From: Henriciella mobilis
GTDB taxonomy: Bacteria > Pseudomonadota > Alphaproteobacteria > Caulobacterales > Hyphomonadaceae
Assembly: GCF_003576315.1 (NCBI RefSeq)
Contig: NZ_QWFZ01000035.1
Coordinates: 30,460-94,459, forward strand
DNA length: 64,000 nt
Direction: 5' to 3'
Shown here: piece after piece, positions 38,485-47,339 of the stretch
Position numbering within the stretch: position 1 is the stretch's first letter
Layout of the letters: the number at the start of each line of letters is the position of its first letter
The notes under the pieces: model-generated
The model's database searches: none
What the model was told of the DNA's origin: nothing
The model's input: the letters and a program-made list of their open reading frames with translations, nothing else
Program-made: the position numbers and the translations under genes

Positions 38485-39480
38485 TCAGGCCGCGATAAGG
38501 GTCCGGCTGCGGTCTCTCAGCAGGATCTTCAGCACCACAAAGCTTGCGACCGACAGCAATACGGTCGCCGCGAAGTAGACCGGCAGCGTCACCAGCGCCG
38601 GCACATCGGCAAGGAAATGACTGTCGATGAGCCGGAAGACGGCAACGAAATAGCCATGCACGAAGAAGATGAAGAAGCTGATCCGTGCAAACAGGTCCAG
38701 CCAGCGCGTGCGATGGTTCATGAAGGCGTAGAACAGGCTGAACAGACACACCGACATCACAAGCTCGATCAGCAGGTGCAGGCGCATCTTGAAGGCATGG
38801 GATGCATCACCGAGCATCGGCAGGCTGGCGCTGAATACGAGCAGGACCAGCGCCACGAACACGGCGCCTTTGGCATGGGTCCGGTAGAGGCCCGGCCGCG
38901 CCGCCAGCAACATCCCAAGAAGGAAGGCCGGCAGGAAATAGACCGACTCCAGTTCCGGGAACTTGTCGCTCTCGGGACGCCCGACAATTACCCCGACAAC
39001 GACACTCAGCAGGAACACGATTGCCAGAGCTCCTACCCTGTCTTTCAGGAGGACAAACAAGGGTGACAGCGCAAACAGCGTGATGATCATCGGGATGAAC
39101 CAGAGCGGGCCGAGGTGCGCGCCAGTGGCGTAGAGGAACCCGACCTGCAAGACCGGGTTCAGGCTGGAAAACCAGTCCATGTCCATCCAGGCATGGTCGG
39201 TCTTGATCCCCAGGCAGTAGATGGCGATCGCCGGTATGGACAGGACAAGGTAAGGCAGGATGATCGCCTTGAACTTGCCGAGCATGAACCGCCCATAGCT
39301 GAAGTCATTCGTCGTGAAACTGAACAGGAAGCCGGCGATGGCGACAAAGTAGAACGTGTCGTTACCGATCGCGGAGTCCAGGTAGCGGAATATTTCCGGC
39401 TGTACCTCGTAGACCGACAGACAGTGCGTCAGGACGATCAGCAGGATTGCTGCGCCCCTGAAATTGTTTACGTGATACAT
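38485..39480 (-). CDS. Membrane acyltransferase (acyltransferase-3 family)
   Basis: A 331-residue polytopic protein with about ten TM helices, starting at the ATG at 39480. The N-terminus carries the family pattern VNNFRGAAILLIVLTHCLSV, including the Arg and His seen in OafA/ExoZ-like enzymes, and LGPLWFIPMIITLFALSPLF follows. These enzymes move an acyl group from a cytoplasmic donor to an extracytoplasmic sugar. It is the last gene of the minus-strand glycan operon; the donor might be the acyl carrier domain encoded next door (inference). Confidence 0.88.
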   Translation of the reverse strand: MYHVNNFRGAAILLIVLTHCLSVYEVQPEIFRYLDSAIGNDTFYFVAIAGFLFSFTTNDFSYGRFMLGKFKAIILPYLVLSIPAIAIYCLGIKTDHAWMDMDWFSSLNPVLQVGFLYATGAHLGPLWFIPMIITLFALSPLFVLLKDRVGALAIVFLLSVVVGVIVGRPESDKFPELESVYFLPAFLLGMLLAARPGLYRTHAKGAVFVALVLLVFSASLPMLGDASHAFKMRLHLLIELVMSVCLFSLFYAFMNHRTRWLDLFARISFFIFFVHGYFVAVFRLIDSHFLADVPALVTLPVYFAATVLLSVASFVVLKILLRDRSRTLIAA

Positions 39481-39504
39481 CCCCACCCCACAGAGAACAG
39501 AACA

Positions 39505-40806
39505 CTAGCTAAACGGCGAATGGCTCGGAATGCCACGCAGCGCATTCTCGCGGGCTTCAAGCTGGCGGCTGCTCGGCACACTGGCGCGCGAGAGTTTCTG
39601 GTTGAAGACGTCGATATGCGCATCGGTCCAGCTCGCTGCCGTGTGGCAGAGCGAGGGCGCATGCTCATAGGCCTTGTGGCTCATCTTCTCGATCAGGCTG
39701 TCATCATGCGAGAACATTTCGAGCAGCTCAACCAGGCGGCGCGGATCATTGACCGAGAAGCGCCGCCCGAATCCGAGATGTTCGACATCCGTTGAGAGGT
39801 AGGCTGAGTCCGAAACGATGACCGGGAGCCCGCTCATGGCCGCCTCGAGGATGACCAGGCCGAACGGCTCGGTCACCCGGCTCGGCACGATCAGCGCTCT
39901 CGCCTTGCGGGCATATTGCGCAATCTCGCCCGGTTGCAGCCAGCCTGTCAGGCGGGCATGCGGGAAATTGCGCGACGCCTCACGCTCCAGCTCACCGCTG
40001 CCGACCATGGTGATGGTCGTGCCGGCATCGGACGTCGCCTTGAGCGCGATATCGGCGCCCTTGTCGCGTCCAAGCCGGCCGACAAACAGGTAACCGGCAT
40101 TCTTTTCCGCGCGAATGCGGGCATTTGTCCACGCATCAACCGGATTGGGAATGACCACCGTATCGGGCGCCGAAAACCCGGCGCGGCGAAACTTCAGGCG
40201 CATCTCTTCATGAATGAAGGAGAAGGTAGACGGGCTTTGATCGAATTGTGCGATGCGGTTCAGGTGCATGTGGCGGGCAAAGCGCCAGTATTTGTGGATC
40301 GCATTGCGCCGGTCGCACTGCTTCATGAAGCAGGCTGTCGACATCGGTTTGGCGTCGCACGGCTCAGACTTGCCGAAGTGCAGGAAAGACCCGTTCGGGC
40401 AGACATTGAAAAAGTCATGGCAGGTCACCAGCGTCCGGTCGGCCACCGGTCGTAGCGCCTTGTAGATGGTCGGCGACAGGATCTGCGCCCAGTTGTTGAG
40501 ATGGTAGACGGTTCCCGGCGTATCATGCTCGGCAATCCACCGGCCGATCATCGCCACCGTGTTGGAGTTATGGATGCCGTCGCGCATGGCCTGAAGCGCC
40601 GAGCGCTCCAGCAGGCCCTGGGAGTTCAGGCCGCTGACCGTGACACCAAGATCTTCGAGATGGTCGGTCGTCGCCTGCCCCGTCAGCAGCGTCACAGGAT
40701 AGCCGCGCGCTCGGTACTGCTCGACCGCCTTCAGCGCGAGAATGCCAGCACCGCCTTCGGCAATGCTGTAGTCGTGGATAACGACAATGCGGTCGATCTT
40801 ATCCAT
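39505..40806 (-). CDS. GT4-family glycosyltransferase
   Basis: The ATG at 40806 gives 433 residues. The N-terminal Rossmann domain begins DRIVVIHDYSIAEGGAGILA. The C-terminal nucleotide-sugar domain has VIPNPVDAW, GYLFVGRLGRDKGADIALKA and the EX7E region VTEPFGLVILEAAMSGLPVI, which is diagnostic for retaining GT4 enzymes. A Cys-containing middle segment (VTCHDFFNVCPNGSFLHFGK, ACFMKQCDRRNAIHKYW) is shared by a subset of GT4 proteins. It overlaps the upstream gene by 8 bp. It should add a sugar to the lipid-linked repeat unit in the cytoplasm. Confidence 0.93.
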   Translation of the reverse strand: MDKIDRIVVIHDYSIAEGGAGILALKAVEQYRARGYPVTLLTGQATTDHLEDLGVTVSGLNSQGLLERSALQAMRDGIHNSNTVAMIGRWIAEHDTPGTVYHLNNWAQILSPTIYKALRPVADRTLVTCHDFFNVCPNGSFLHFGKSEPCDAKPMSTACFMKQCDRRNAIHKYWRFARHMHLNRIAQFDQSPSTFSFIHEEMRLKFRRAGFSAPDTVVIPNPVDAWTNARIRAEKNAGYLFVGRLGRDKGADIALKATSDAGTTITMVGSGELEREASRNFPHARLTGWLQPGEIAQYARKARALIVPSRVTEPFGLVILEAAMSGLPVIVSDSAYLSTDVEHLGFGRRFSVNDPRRLVELLEMFSHDDSLIEKMSHKAYEHAPSLCHTAASWTDAHIDVFNQKLSRASVPSSRQLEARENALRGIPSHSPFS

Positions 40807-42391
40807 GCCGGCTCCTTGCGGGCGAACGCCGCGCGCTTGCAAACCCGCCGACCTGTCGGCGGACATCCATGACGACCGTATCGCCGCGTGCATCCATGTG
40901 ATGGCAGCCGATCACGCCCGGTTCGAAGTCCGGCTCAATCTTGCGCACTATCGTCTCCTGGTAATCGTCGAGCGAGATGTGGTCGATCTTCATGACGTTG
41001 AGGCCATAGCCATAGCGGCCATGGGAATTGTCCTGCGAGATGCGGTAATAGGCGCCATCCCGCTCGAGGATACGCCCGCCATTGCGGGCCGTGCGCGAGT
41101 CGAAGACGACGGGGTTGAGCGCATGTGGCGTCAGCGTCTTCATGCCCGGCCCGTCGACCTTGTAGAGATGCAGTTCGGAATTCATCTCGCCGAACGGATC
41201 GTTCGAAATGTTGGTGAACAACCACCAGTCATCGCCGATCTGCGCGAGGCTGGAATCGGCTGCAATCACATTGTCGAGGATTGTGGCCTCACGCTCCCAC
41301 CGGTCCGGGAATTCGATGCAGCGCCAGGTTTCGATACGGTGCGCACCACATGTCTCCGGCATCATGAAGAGATCGCCGTCATGCTCGAACAGGAACGGGA
41401 AGGACAGGTGGTAATCCGTCTTTAGCACAGGGCGAACATCCGCCAGCGCGCCATCCTCGAACCGGCCCGCACTCAGATGGCCGCGGCCTGTCGTGTAGTC
41501 ATAGACTTCGAAAAAGCACCATGTCTCGCCATCCCGCTCCCATAGGAACGGGTCGGCATAGTATTCATTGGCCGGCGTCGGATGCGAGCGCATGGCCGAC
41601 GGATCGGCGTCGGCAAAGGCGCTTTCACTGGTCTTCAGGAAGAACATGCCGGGCCGCAGCCCTACCTTGGTCGCAACCTTCTCGACGAGGCGCGCCATCA
41701 TGCCGCCGGTAAACTTGGTCAGGTAGACCAGCAGGTCCAGCGTCCCCGGCGTGCGTCGCGGCTGCGGCGCTTCGGCGAGCTGGTCCAGATGCAGGCCGCC
41801 GCGCTCGGCGCGCTTCAATTCGCGCAGGATCAGGGCAACCGCCTTTTCGCACATGAAGAGGTGATTGCGGGTTACCACAAACTTGGTGTTGAGCGCCGCC
41901 GACGAGACCAGGGTCTTAGCCTTCCCGCCGCCCGGCGTCCGCAAGAGGGTGACCTCCGTCACAGGCGTCTTCTTCACAATCGCCTGCATCGCGCCGGCGC
42001 CGAGGCTTTCACGCGACACATCCACCGACCAGACGCCAAGCGGCACGTCGGACGCGATGGCATCTGCATCGCCGCCCGCCGTCAGGTCGATCACGACGTC
42101 GGGCTTCAGCACAGCAACGCCGTCAACGTTGGCCTCGCCGGTTTTCAGCGTTGCGCGGGCCTGATCGAACAGCTCGGTTTCAGCCGCTTGCGGCTTGGCA
42201 AGGAGCCGGCTTTCAAAGGCCCACCATGCCTTGAAGAGCGGACCGCTCCGGGACGACAATGCCTGGCTATCCGAAACCAGGAAGCCGCACAGTTCAAGTT
42301 CCGGCGCCCTGCAGATACCCTCGGCCAGCCGCAGCATCCACGGCGCCAGGGTATCAGGACCCGTACAGAGGATAGCGACCCGAAGCGTCAT
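40799..42391 (-). CDS. Formyltransferase-like domain fused to beta-propeller (GINT1-like)
   Basis: A 530-residue cytoplasmic-looking protein. The first 210 residues resemble the formyltransferase/hydrolase fold (LRVAILCTGPDTLAPWMLRL, KPDVVIDLTAGGDADAIASD, PLGVWSVD) without a clear catalytic triad. From about residue 270 a five-bladed propeller follows (EYYADPFLWERDGETWCFFE, SFPFLFEHDGDLFMMPETCG, DDWWLFTNI), the segment shared with the N-terminal domain of plant glucosamine inositolphosphorylceramide transferase and with bacterial surface-glycan proteins. It overlaps its neighbours by 3 bp (ATGA) and 8 bp. A role in sugar modification or transfer is likely; the reaction is unknown. Confidence 0.78.
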   Translation of the reverse strand: MTLRVAILCTGPDTLAPWMLRLAEGICRAPELELCGFLVSDSQALSSRSGPLFKAWWAFESRLLAKPQAAETELFDQARATLKTGEANVDGVAVLKPDVVIDLTAGGDADAIASDVPLGVWSVDVSRESLGAGAMQAIVKKTPVTEVTLLRTPGGGKAKTLVSSAALNTKFVVTRNHLFMCEKAVALILRELKRAERGGLHLDQLAEAPQPRRTPGTLDLLVYLTKFTGGMMARLVEKVATKVGLRPGMFFLKTSESAFADADPSAMRSHPTPANEYYADPFLWERDGETWCFFEVYDYTTGRGHLSAGRFEDGALADVRPVLKTDYHLSFPFLFEHDGDLFMMPETCGAHRIETWRCIEFPDRWEREATILDNVIAADSSLAQIGDDWWLFTNISNDPFGEMNSELHLYKVDGPGMKTLTPHALNPVVFDSRTARNGGRILERDGAYYRISQDNSHGRYGYGLNVMKIDHISLDDYQETIVRKIEPDFEPGVIGCHHMDARGDTVVMDVRRQVGGFASARRSPARSRHG

Positions 42392-43434
42392 TGACTCGCC
42401 CCCTTCCAGGGAAGCTGGACATTGTACGCTTCGGCCAGATCCTCAAACGCCGCCAGCGTGGCCGGCTCGAGGTCGATCCCGTTCTTTTCGCTCTCGGCAA
42501 ACGCCGCCCAGCGGGCGTCGCCCGGCATCCGGACATCGCGGTCCCCGCCCGAAGCTGCAATGACGCCAGACAGCATGTCCATGCGCGCATAAAAATCGTC
42601 CATCGGCATCCAGCGCGCAGCATCGAGCGCCAGGATGAAATGCCCATTCTTCCCGCCCGCATCGACATGCTTGTACATTGAGCCAAGCTCGCGCGAGATG
42701 CCGGCGCCAGTCAGGACCGCGCTCAGGATCTCGACAAGGATGGCAAGGCCAAAGCCCTTGCCGCCGGCCGCTGGCAGGAGTGTGCCCGCCATAACCTTGT
42801 TCGGGTCGAGGATGGGGTCTCCGGCCGCGTCGATAGCGACACCCGGCTCGAACATCTCGCCCTTGGCGGCCTTTTCGCGAACCGTCGATCCGGCCACCGC
42901 AGCGGTCGACATGTCGACCAGGATGGAGCGGCCATCACGGCGCGGCGCGCCAAAAGTAAACGGGTTGGTGCCGAGTACCGCATCGAGGCCACCCGGCGCG
43001 GCGACCTTCGGAAAGGAATTGCTGAGGACAAGACTGATCATGCCCCGGCGCGCGGCCAGCTCGGCATAGTAGGCGCCCGCGCCAAAAAAGTTGCTGCCGG
43101 TCACACCTACAACGCCGACGCCCTGCCTGGCTGCGATGTCGCAGGCGCGGTCGACGGCCAGCCGTCCGGCATAGTGTCCGAAGCCATTGTCGCCATCGAG
43201 GTGATGCGCGCTGGGCGCGAGCTCGGTGAAGACGGGCGCCGGCGGACACTTGATGCCGCCAGCGGCCACACGCTTCAGAAGTATCGGCAGGCGTTCAACG
43301 CCATGATTGCGGCGTTCGACCTTGTCACACCAGACGAGGTTGTCGGTCACGGCGTCGGCCTGCTCGGCATCGACGCCAGCAGCGATCATCACCCGCCGGG
43401 TAACCAGATAGAGTTCAGCGCCTCGAATCCGCAT
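42388..43434 (-). CDS. Ldh-family NAD(P)-dependent oxidoreductase (malate/L-lactate dehydrogenase type)
   Basis: A 348-residue protein from the ATG at 43434 (overlapping the upstream ATP-grasp gene by 20 bp). It shows family motifs KVERRNHGVERLPILLKRVA, GDNGFGHYAGRLAVDRACDI, GVVGVTGSNFFGAGAYYAEL and LDAVLGTNPFTFGAPRRDGR. This fold is not the classical lactate dehydrogenase fold; members reduce 2-oxoacids or cyclic imino acids (malate, ureidoglycolate, sulfolactate, piperideine-2-carboxylate). In this operon it may supply a 2-hydroxy acid or an amino acid for the ATP-grasp ligases (inference). Confidence 0.9.
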   Translation of the reverse strand: MRIRGAELYLVTRRVMIAAGVDAEQADAVTDNLVWCDKVERRNHGVERLPILLKRVAAGGIKCPPAPVFTELAPSAHHLDGDNGFGHYAGRLAVDRACDIAARQGVGVVGVTGSNFFGAGAYYAELAARRGMISLVLSNSFPKVAAPGGLDAVLGTNPFTFGAPRRDGRSILVDMSTAAVAGSTVREKAAKGEMFEPGVAIDAAGDPILDPNKVMAGTLLPAAGGKGFGLAILVEILSAVLTGAGISRELGSMYKHVDAGGKNGHFILALDAARWMPMDDFYARMDMLSGVIAASGGDRDVRMPGDARWAAFAESEKNGIDLEPATLAAFEDLAEAYNVQLPWKGASQ

Positions 43435-44644
43435 GGCGTCCTTGTGCCTTGAACACATTAGCCACTTTCGAAAAGACCTTGGACACGTTGCCCCACGCCT
43501 CTGCCAGGGTCGGCATCGGGTCTCTCACGCTGAAATATGGCAGGATAAAGGGCTGGCCCAGCACTGTCTTTGCCCAGGAAAATGGGCCCATGATGCCGAG
43601 CTTGCTCTGTTCGCGCATGGCCATGAAGTCCCGATCTGGATACCAGAGGCGGAGTTTCTGGGAGTACGTCCTGAATTCCTGAACCGGCTGGCCGGTCAGG
43701 TGGCAATAGATCATCTCATCGATCGGTGCTCCGGCTTCCGTGACGAGGCGGTGGGCTGCGGTGAACCGCGCATTGACCTCGATGATCTTGAGCTTGCCGT
43801 CGCGGGTGTCGCGCTTGAACTCGACATTGCCCATGCCCTGCCAGCCAATGCTTTCAAACAGAAGGCGGCCGAGCTCTGCGGTTTCCGGGAGCCATTCGGA
43901 CTGGTGGAAGCAGCCGCCGCCCTTGTTCATCGGCCAGCGGCGGATGACGCTCTTAGTATAGTCGAAGAGGCAAACGCCATCGGCGGTGCGGTAGGTGTAG
44001 TAGCTGCTCAGCAGGTCATCCGGGCCGGGGATCATCTCGACCACCATCACGTCCTGCCCGCGCGAACGCGCCAGCGCGACCTTCTCGACGACTTCCTCGA
44101 AGCTGTCCTCGACGATGAAAAGCTTGGTCCCGAATTCATGGATGAAGGCGTAGGAATCCAGCGGCTTCACCATGACCGGAAACTTGATCTCTTCACGGAT
44201 GTTCAGCACGTCCAGATCGGACTTGATTTCCCAATAGTTCGGCGTCGGCACATCGACCTTGCGCGCAAGCGCGAGCGTGGCCTGCTTGTCCAGCATGGTC
44301 CGGCGCAGCTCGGGAACGAATTCCTCGACGCGGTAGTGTTCTGACAGGGCCTTGTGGTTAGCTTCCATGAAGGCCAGCGACTCATCGCAGAAGGCAAAGA
44401 TGATACTGCCCTTCAGCGTCTCGAGCTGATCTTCCAGCAGCAGCTTTCGCCAGTAATAGGGCGCGGTGTTTCCTTCCGGCACAGGAAATGTCTGCCGGGT
44501 GTACTTGGAATCCATAGACCGGCACCCAGGAAGCCCCGTGGCCGTGACATGCACACCAAGCCGGCCCAGATTGCGGGCGACGGCCACAGCATTTTCGCGT
44601 CCTCCGAGCAGGATGACGGGGGTGCTGGTATTAATCTTGGTCAT
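43415..44644 (-). CDS. ATP-grasp ligase, carbamoyl-phosphate-synthase-like
   Basis: A 409-residue protein. After a pre-ATP-grasp domain (VILLGGRENAVAVARNLGRL) come the ATP-grasp lid and lysine (FPVMVKPLDSYAFIHEFGTK), the acidic strand VVEMIPGPDDLLSSYYTYRT, and the Mg-binding end GNVEFKRDTRDGKLKIIEVNARF. It resembles ATP-grasp carboxylate-amine ligases that join an acid to an amine through an acyl phosphate. Its start overlaps the stop of the second ATP-grasp gene (ATGA). The substrate is unknown; an amide link between an amino acid or hydroxy acid and a sugar is one possibility. Confidence 0.88.
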   Translation of the reverse strand: MTKINTSTPVILLGGRENAVAVARNLGRLGVHVTATGLPGCRSMDSKYTRQTFPVPEGNTAPYYWRKLLLEDQLETLKGSIIFAFCDESLAFMEANHKALSEHYRVEEFVPELRRTMLDKQATLALARKVDVPTPNYWEIKSDLDVLNIREEIKFPVMVKPLDSYAFIHEFGTKLFIVEDSFEEVVEKVALARSRGQDVMVVEMIPGPDDLLSSYYTYRTADGVCLFDYTKSVIRRWPMNKGGGCFHQSEWLPETAELGRLLFESIGWQGMGNVEFKRDTRDGKLKIIEVNARFTAAHRLVTEAGAPIDEMIYCHLTGQPVQEFRTYSQKLRLWYPDRDFMAMREQSKLGIMGPFSWAKTVLGQPFILPYFSVRDPMPTLAEAWGNVSKVFSKVANVFKAQGRHADSRR

Positions 44645-45720
44645 ATCTGAATCGTTCCCGATCCCGTTTCGAACATCTTCTCAAGAAGGACCGCAGCCAC
44701 ATCCGCCTTCTGGTCGTCATTCGCGACCAGATAGTGGTGATGTATCCCCGGATTGACGTTGATCTCGTTGAAGATCACGCCCCCTTCCTTAAGCGGCACG
44801 GAAATATCGTCCGCTGTCACGTCGAGCCCTGCAAATCTCACGCCGAATGCCTTGGCGAGCCGGGCGCCGGCTTCGATTATTTCAGGATGGACCTGATCGC
44901 GTACGACATGGTTCTGCGCGGCTGCGTTCTCATTGACCGCCAGTTTGACCCGGACCACTTCTCCGGCCTTCGGCACATAACCGGAATTCCGGCCCTCGGC
45001 AGCCAGCGTGTTCCGGCTCTCCTGGTCGAGGATCAGCGGGCTGAGCGCTGTGATCGGATCCATGGCGAGGCGGCGTTCATTCTCCGCCTTGACCAGCGCC
45101 GACACGCTTGAGCTGCCATCGCCGGTGACCGTTGGCGAATCCCGGCGGACGGCATCAATGAATTCGCCGTCGAGATAGAGAATACGGTAGTTGTCTCCGG
45201 TCAGCTGTTCTTCGGCCATGAGCGCCTGATTGAAGCCGGCCGCGTGACGGGCGGCCACCTGAAGCGCGTGTTCGGTCGTGATGCCGGTGGTCACGCCGCG
45301 CCCGCCGCCTGTACCGTCAGCGGGCTTGATCACGATCGGGCCGGACTGGCTGGCGAGGAATTTCTCGGCCTTGGACAGTGTTGCCAGCGTGAAGTTCTCG
45401 AAGGCGGGTGTCCGCACATCGGCCTTCGCCATGAATTCGAACGTCATGGCCTTGTTGGCCATAAGCCGCAGGGTCACCTGGCTGTCGAGCATCAGGTCGG
45501 AATGGTCGACAAAGGTCGCCCGATCGCCTCGGCTGATCTGGACCAGTCCGTTGGCGCGGCGTTCGGCTGTCGCGCCGACCTTTTCGGCAGCCTCGGACCA
45601 GAGTGCCTTGTAGAAACTATTCCTGACGGTCCGGAAGCGCCGTCGCGCGAGTCCGGCCTGGGCATCGAGCAAGCGGCGTTTGTTGCGCAGCCAGACGCGA
45701 GTGGCGGGTTGAACCGGCAT
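44641..45720 (-). CDS. ATP-grasp ligase, cyanophycin-synthetase/RimK-like
   Basis: The ATG at 45720 gives 359 residues; a TTG two codons upstream is an alternative. The ATP-grasp core shows MANKAMTFEFMAKADVRTPA, the glycine-rich IVIKPADGTGGGRGVTTGIT, LYLDGEFIDAVRRDSPTVTG and the Mg-binding FNEINVNPGIHHHY. This matches the central ligase of cyanophycin synthetases and glutathione-synthase-like enzymes but without the Mur-ligase half. It would activate a carboxylate with ATP and couple it to an amine. Two different ATP-grasp genes in tandem suggest two successive amide bonds. Confidence 0.9.
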   Translation of the reverse strand: MPVQPATRVWLRNKRRLLDAQAGLARRRFRTVRNSFYKALWSEAAEKVGATAERRANGLVQISRGDRATFVDHSDLMLDSQVTLRLMANKAMTFEFMAKADVRTPAFENFTLATLSKAEKFLASQSGPIVIKPADGTGGGRGVTTGITTEHALQVAARHAAGFNQALMAEEQLTGDNYRILYLDGEFIDAVRRDSPTVTGDGSSSVSALVKAENERRLAMDPITALSPLILDQESRNTLAAEGRNSGYVPKAGEVVRVKLAVNENAAAQNHVVRDQVHPEIIEAGARLAKAFGVRFAGLDVTADDISVPLKEGGVIFNEINVNPGIHHHYLVANDDQKADVAAVLLEKMFETGSGTIQI

Positions 45721-45756
45721 GAGCAAAAGTCTTCCAGACCATCAGGAGGTTAGCTA

Positions 45757-46467
45757 TCAGTCGTTAAACGCGCATCCCGTGCTGCGGAGCTGGTCATCAA
45801 CCCACGCATTCGAGAAAATCCCGCGTTTCACGTTTTCGACATACTCAGCCTGACGCACCTTGCTTGCGCGAAGGCGGCTGAGGATCTCCGGACCGTAGTC
45901 ACGCGGAACAACCGCGATACCGGTCAGGTCTGCCTTGATGATGTCGCCTGGATTGACGACAACACCGCCGCAGCAGATCGCCGTGTTGATCTCGCCCGGG
46001 CCGCGATGAAGCGGGCCGAACGGTGTGGTGCCGCGCGCGAAAACCGGAAGGCCGGTTTCCTGAACGCCCGGAAGGTCACGGATCAGGCCATCGATAATGA
46101 AGCCAGCAATGCCGCGATGCTTGGCCTTGTTGGCGACCAGGTCACCAAACACGGCGTTCGTCATCGCGCCACTGCAGTCAACGACAACCACGTCACCAGG
46201 CTTTGCGATGTCCAGCGTCTTGTGGATCATCAGATTATCACCTGGATAGCACTTGACCGTGAGGGCTGGGCCAAGCAGTTCCTTGTCGTTGGACAGGTTC
46301 GAGATTTCACCACTCATCGCGTAAAGGCGATTCAGGCTGTCTGATACGTCGGCCGTTTCAAACTCTGCGAACCCTTCGATGATTTCCTTCGGCGGCCGCG
46401 GAAAGTTTGTCCGGATCATGAAGCCCGGTCCGGGCGTCATTTCTGCCGATTTCAGTTTCTCTGCCAT
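45757..46467 (-). CDS. RraA-family protein (4-hydroxy-4-methyl-2-oxoglutarate aldolase-like)
   Basis: A 236-residue protein with RraA features: ETADVSDSLNRLYAMSGEI, GDVVVVDCSGAMTNAVFGDL and GIAGFIIDGLIRDLPGVQE, which carries the Arg-Asp pair of the HMG/CHA aldolase active site, then ICCGGVVVNPGDIIKADLTG. Relatives cleave 4-hydroxy-2-oxoacids or decarboxylate oxaloacetate; some are RNase E regulators, which is less likely in this operon. It lies 36 bp before the ATP-grasp gene and may make or consume a 2-oxoacid for the dehydrogenase in the same operon. Confidence 0.9.
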   Translation of the reverse strand: MAEKLKSAEMTPGPGFMIRTNFPRPPKEIIEGFAEFETADVSDSLNRLYAMSGEISNLSNDKELLGPALTVKCYPGDNLMIHKTLDIAKPGDVVVVDCSGAMTNAVFGDLVANKAKHRGIAGFIIDGLIRDLPGVQETGLPVFARGTTPFGPLHRGPGEINTAICCGGVVVNPGDIIKADLTGIAVVPRDYGPEILSRLRASKVRQAEYVENVKRGIFSNAWVDDQLRSTGCAFND

Positions 46468-46537
46468 GTAATTGTCCCCTTATACGCTACTGGTGCTGAA
46501 TACGTCCCTGAATTCAGACCGTTTCGATATCCGGCTT

Positions 46538-47218
46538 CTATGCCGGTGTAACTTCGGCTTCTTTTTCGCCGAAGATGTTTTCACCGAGCGGATCGCGGCC
46601 GTCGCCATTTGCCTTGATGTAAAGGATGGCCGTGCCGGCTGGCTTCACGCGCTCATGGAAGATCGACGAGCCGAGGAAGACGATAAGATCACCGATCTCT
46701 TCGTGCAGCATGACGGCTGTCTCTTTCTGGTAAACGTGTTCGAGATCCGGGTGGTCGCGATCGGTCAGGAAGACCGCACGCTCTTCCGTATTCGGACCGA
46801 ATTGCAGCTCCGGAAAGACGCAAACCGTGGAGCCTTCAGACAGGTGCACCGGAAGACCGATGGACACAGCCGATGCTGCCCGGTCCTTGTGCGGCGCCGG
46901 CCACGGATCGGCCGCCTCGTCATAGACCTTCAGGTGGCGTTCGGAAATCGTGAAGCCATCCTTGTCGATGCCTGTGAGTGCTGACAGACCGTCGCGGAAT
47001 TCATTTGCAGCTTCCTGCGACTTGAACTCGAAGACATATTGGCGCTTCTTGCCGTAGATCTTCCAGTTCTGCGCTTCGTTGAGCTGATTGCTCTGGGAAT
47101 CCTCGTAGAAACCCTTCAGTTCGCTGACGAACTCGTCAGACAGAACGTCCTTGAGATGAACATAGCCCTGCTTCTTGAAAGTCTCGTGAGCAGAACCTGG
47201 ATCGTATTTGAACAACAT
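46538..47218 (-). CDS. Phytanoyl-CoA dioxygenase-like Fe(II)/2-oxoglutarate oxygenase
   Basis: The start at 47218 (MLFKYDPGSAHETF) is supported by GGAAGGGG seven to eight bases upstream; longer readings to 47281 are possible. The 226-residue protein has the iron-binding set H110-x-D112 (in APHKDRA) and H188 (in SSIFHERV), as in phytanoyl-CoA dioxygenase-type enzymes that hydroxylate or desaturate small molecules using 2-oxoglutarate and O2. It is the first gene of the run oxygenase-RraA-ATP-grasp-ATP-grasp-Ldh and follows an upstream region with a repeat and a palindrome. It probably tailors the acid used by the ligases. Confidence 0.82.
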   Translation of the reverse strand: MLFKYDPGSAHETFKKQGYVHLKDVLSDEFVSELKGFYEDSQSNQLNEAQNWKIYGKKRQYVFEFKSQEAANEFRDGLSALTGIDKDGFTISERHLKVYDEAADPWPAPHKDRAASAVSIGLPVHLSEGSTVCVFPELQFGPNTEERAVFLTDRDHPDLEHVYQKETAVMLHEEIGDLIVFLGSSIFHERVKPAGTAILYIKANGDGRDPLGENIFGEKEAEVTPA

Positions 47219-47282
47219 GGCGTCCCCTTCCACGTCCATAAGATGTTGCAATGTACCGATGAAAGCTGAATTGCCCCTCATC

Positions 47283-47304
47283 AGTGTCCCCTAACGAGTG
47301 TCCC
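47283..47304. promoter_or_regulatory. Direct repeat AGTGTCCC-N6-AGTGTCCC
   Basis: Two identical octamers (47283-47290 and 47297-47304) spaced by six bases lie 65-86 bp upstream of the oxygenase start. A tandem site with 14-bp spacing fits a response regulator or similar dimeric activator. The factor is unknown. Confidence 0.45.
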
Positions 47305-47339
47305 GGCTTGATCTGCGAGATATCGAGACACCCGATCCG

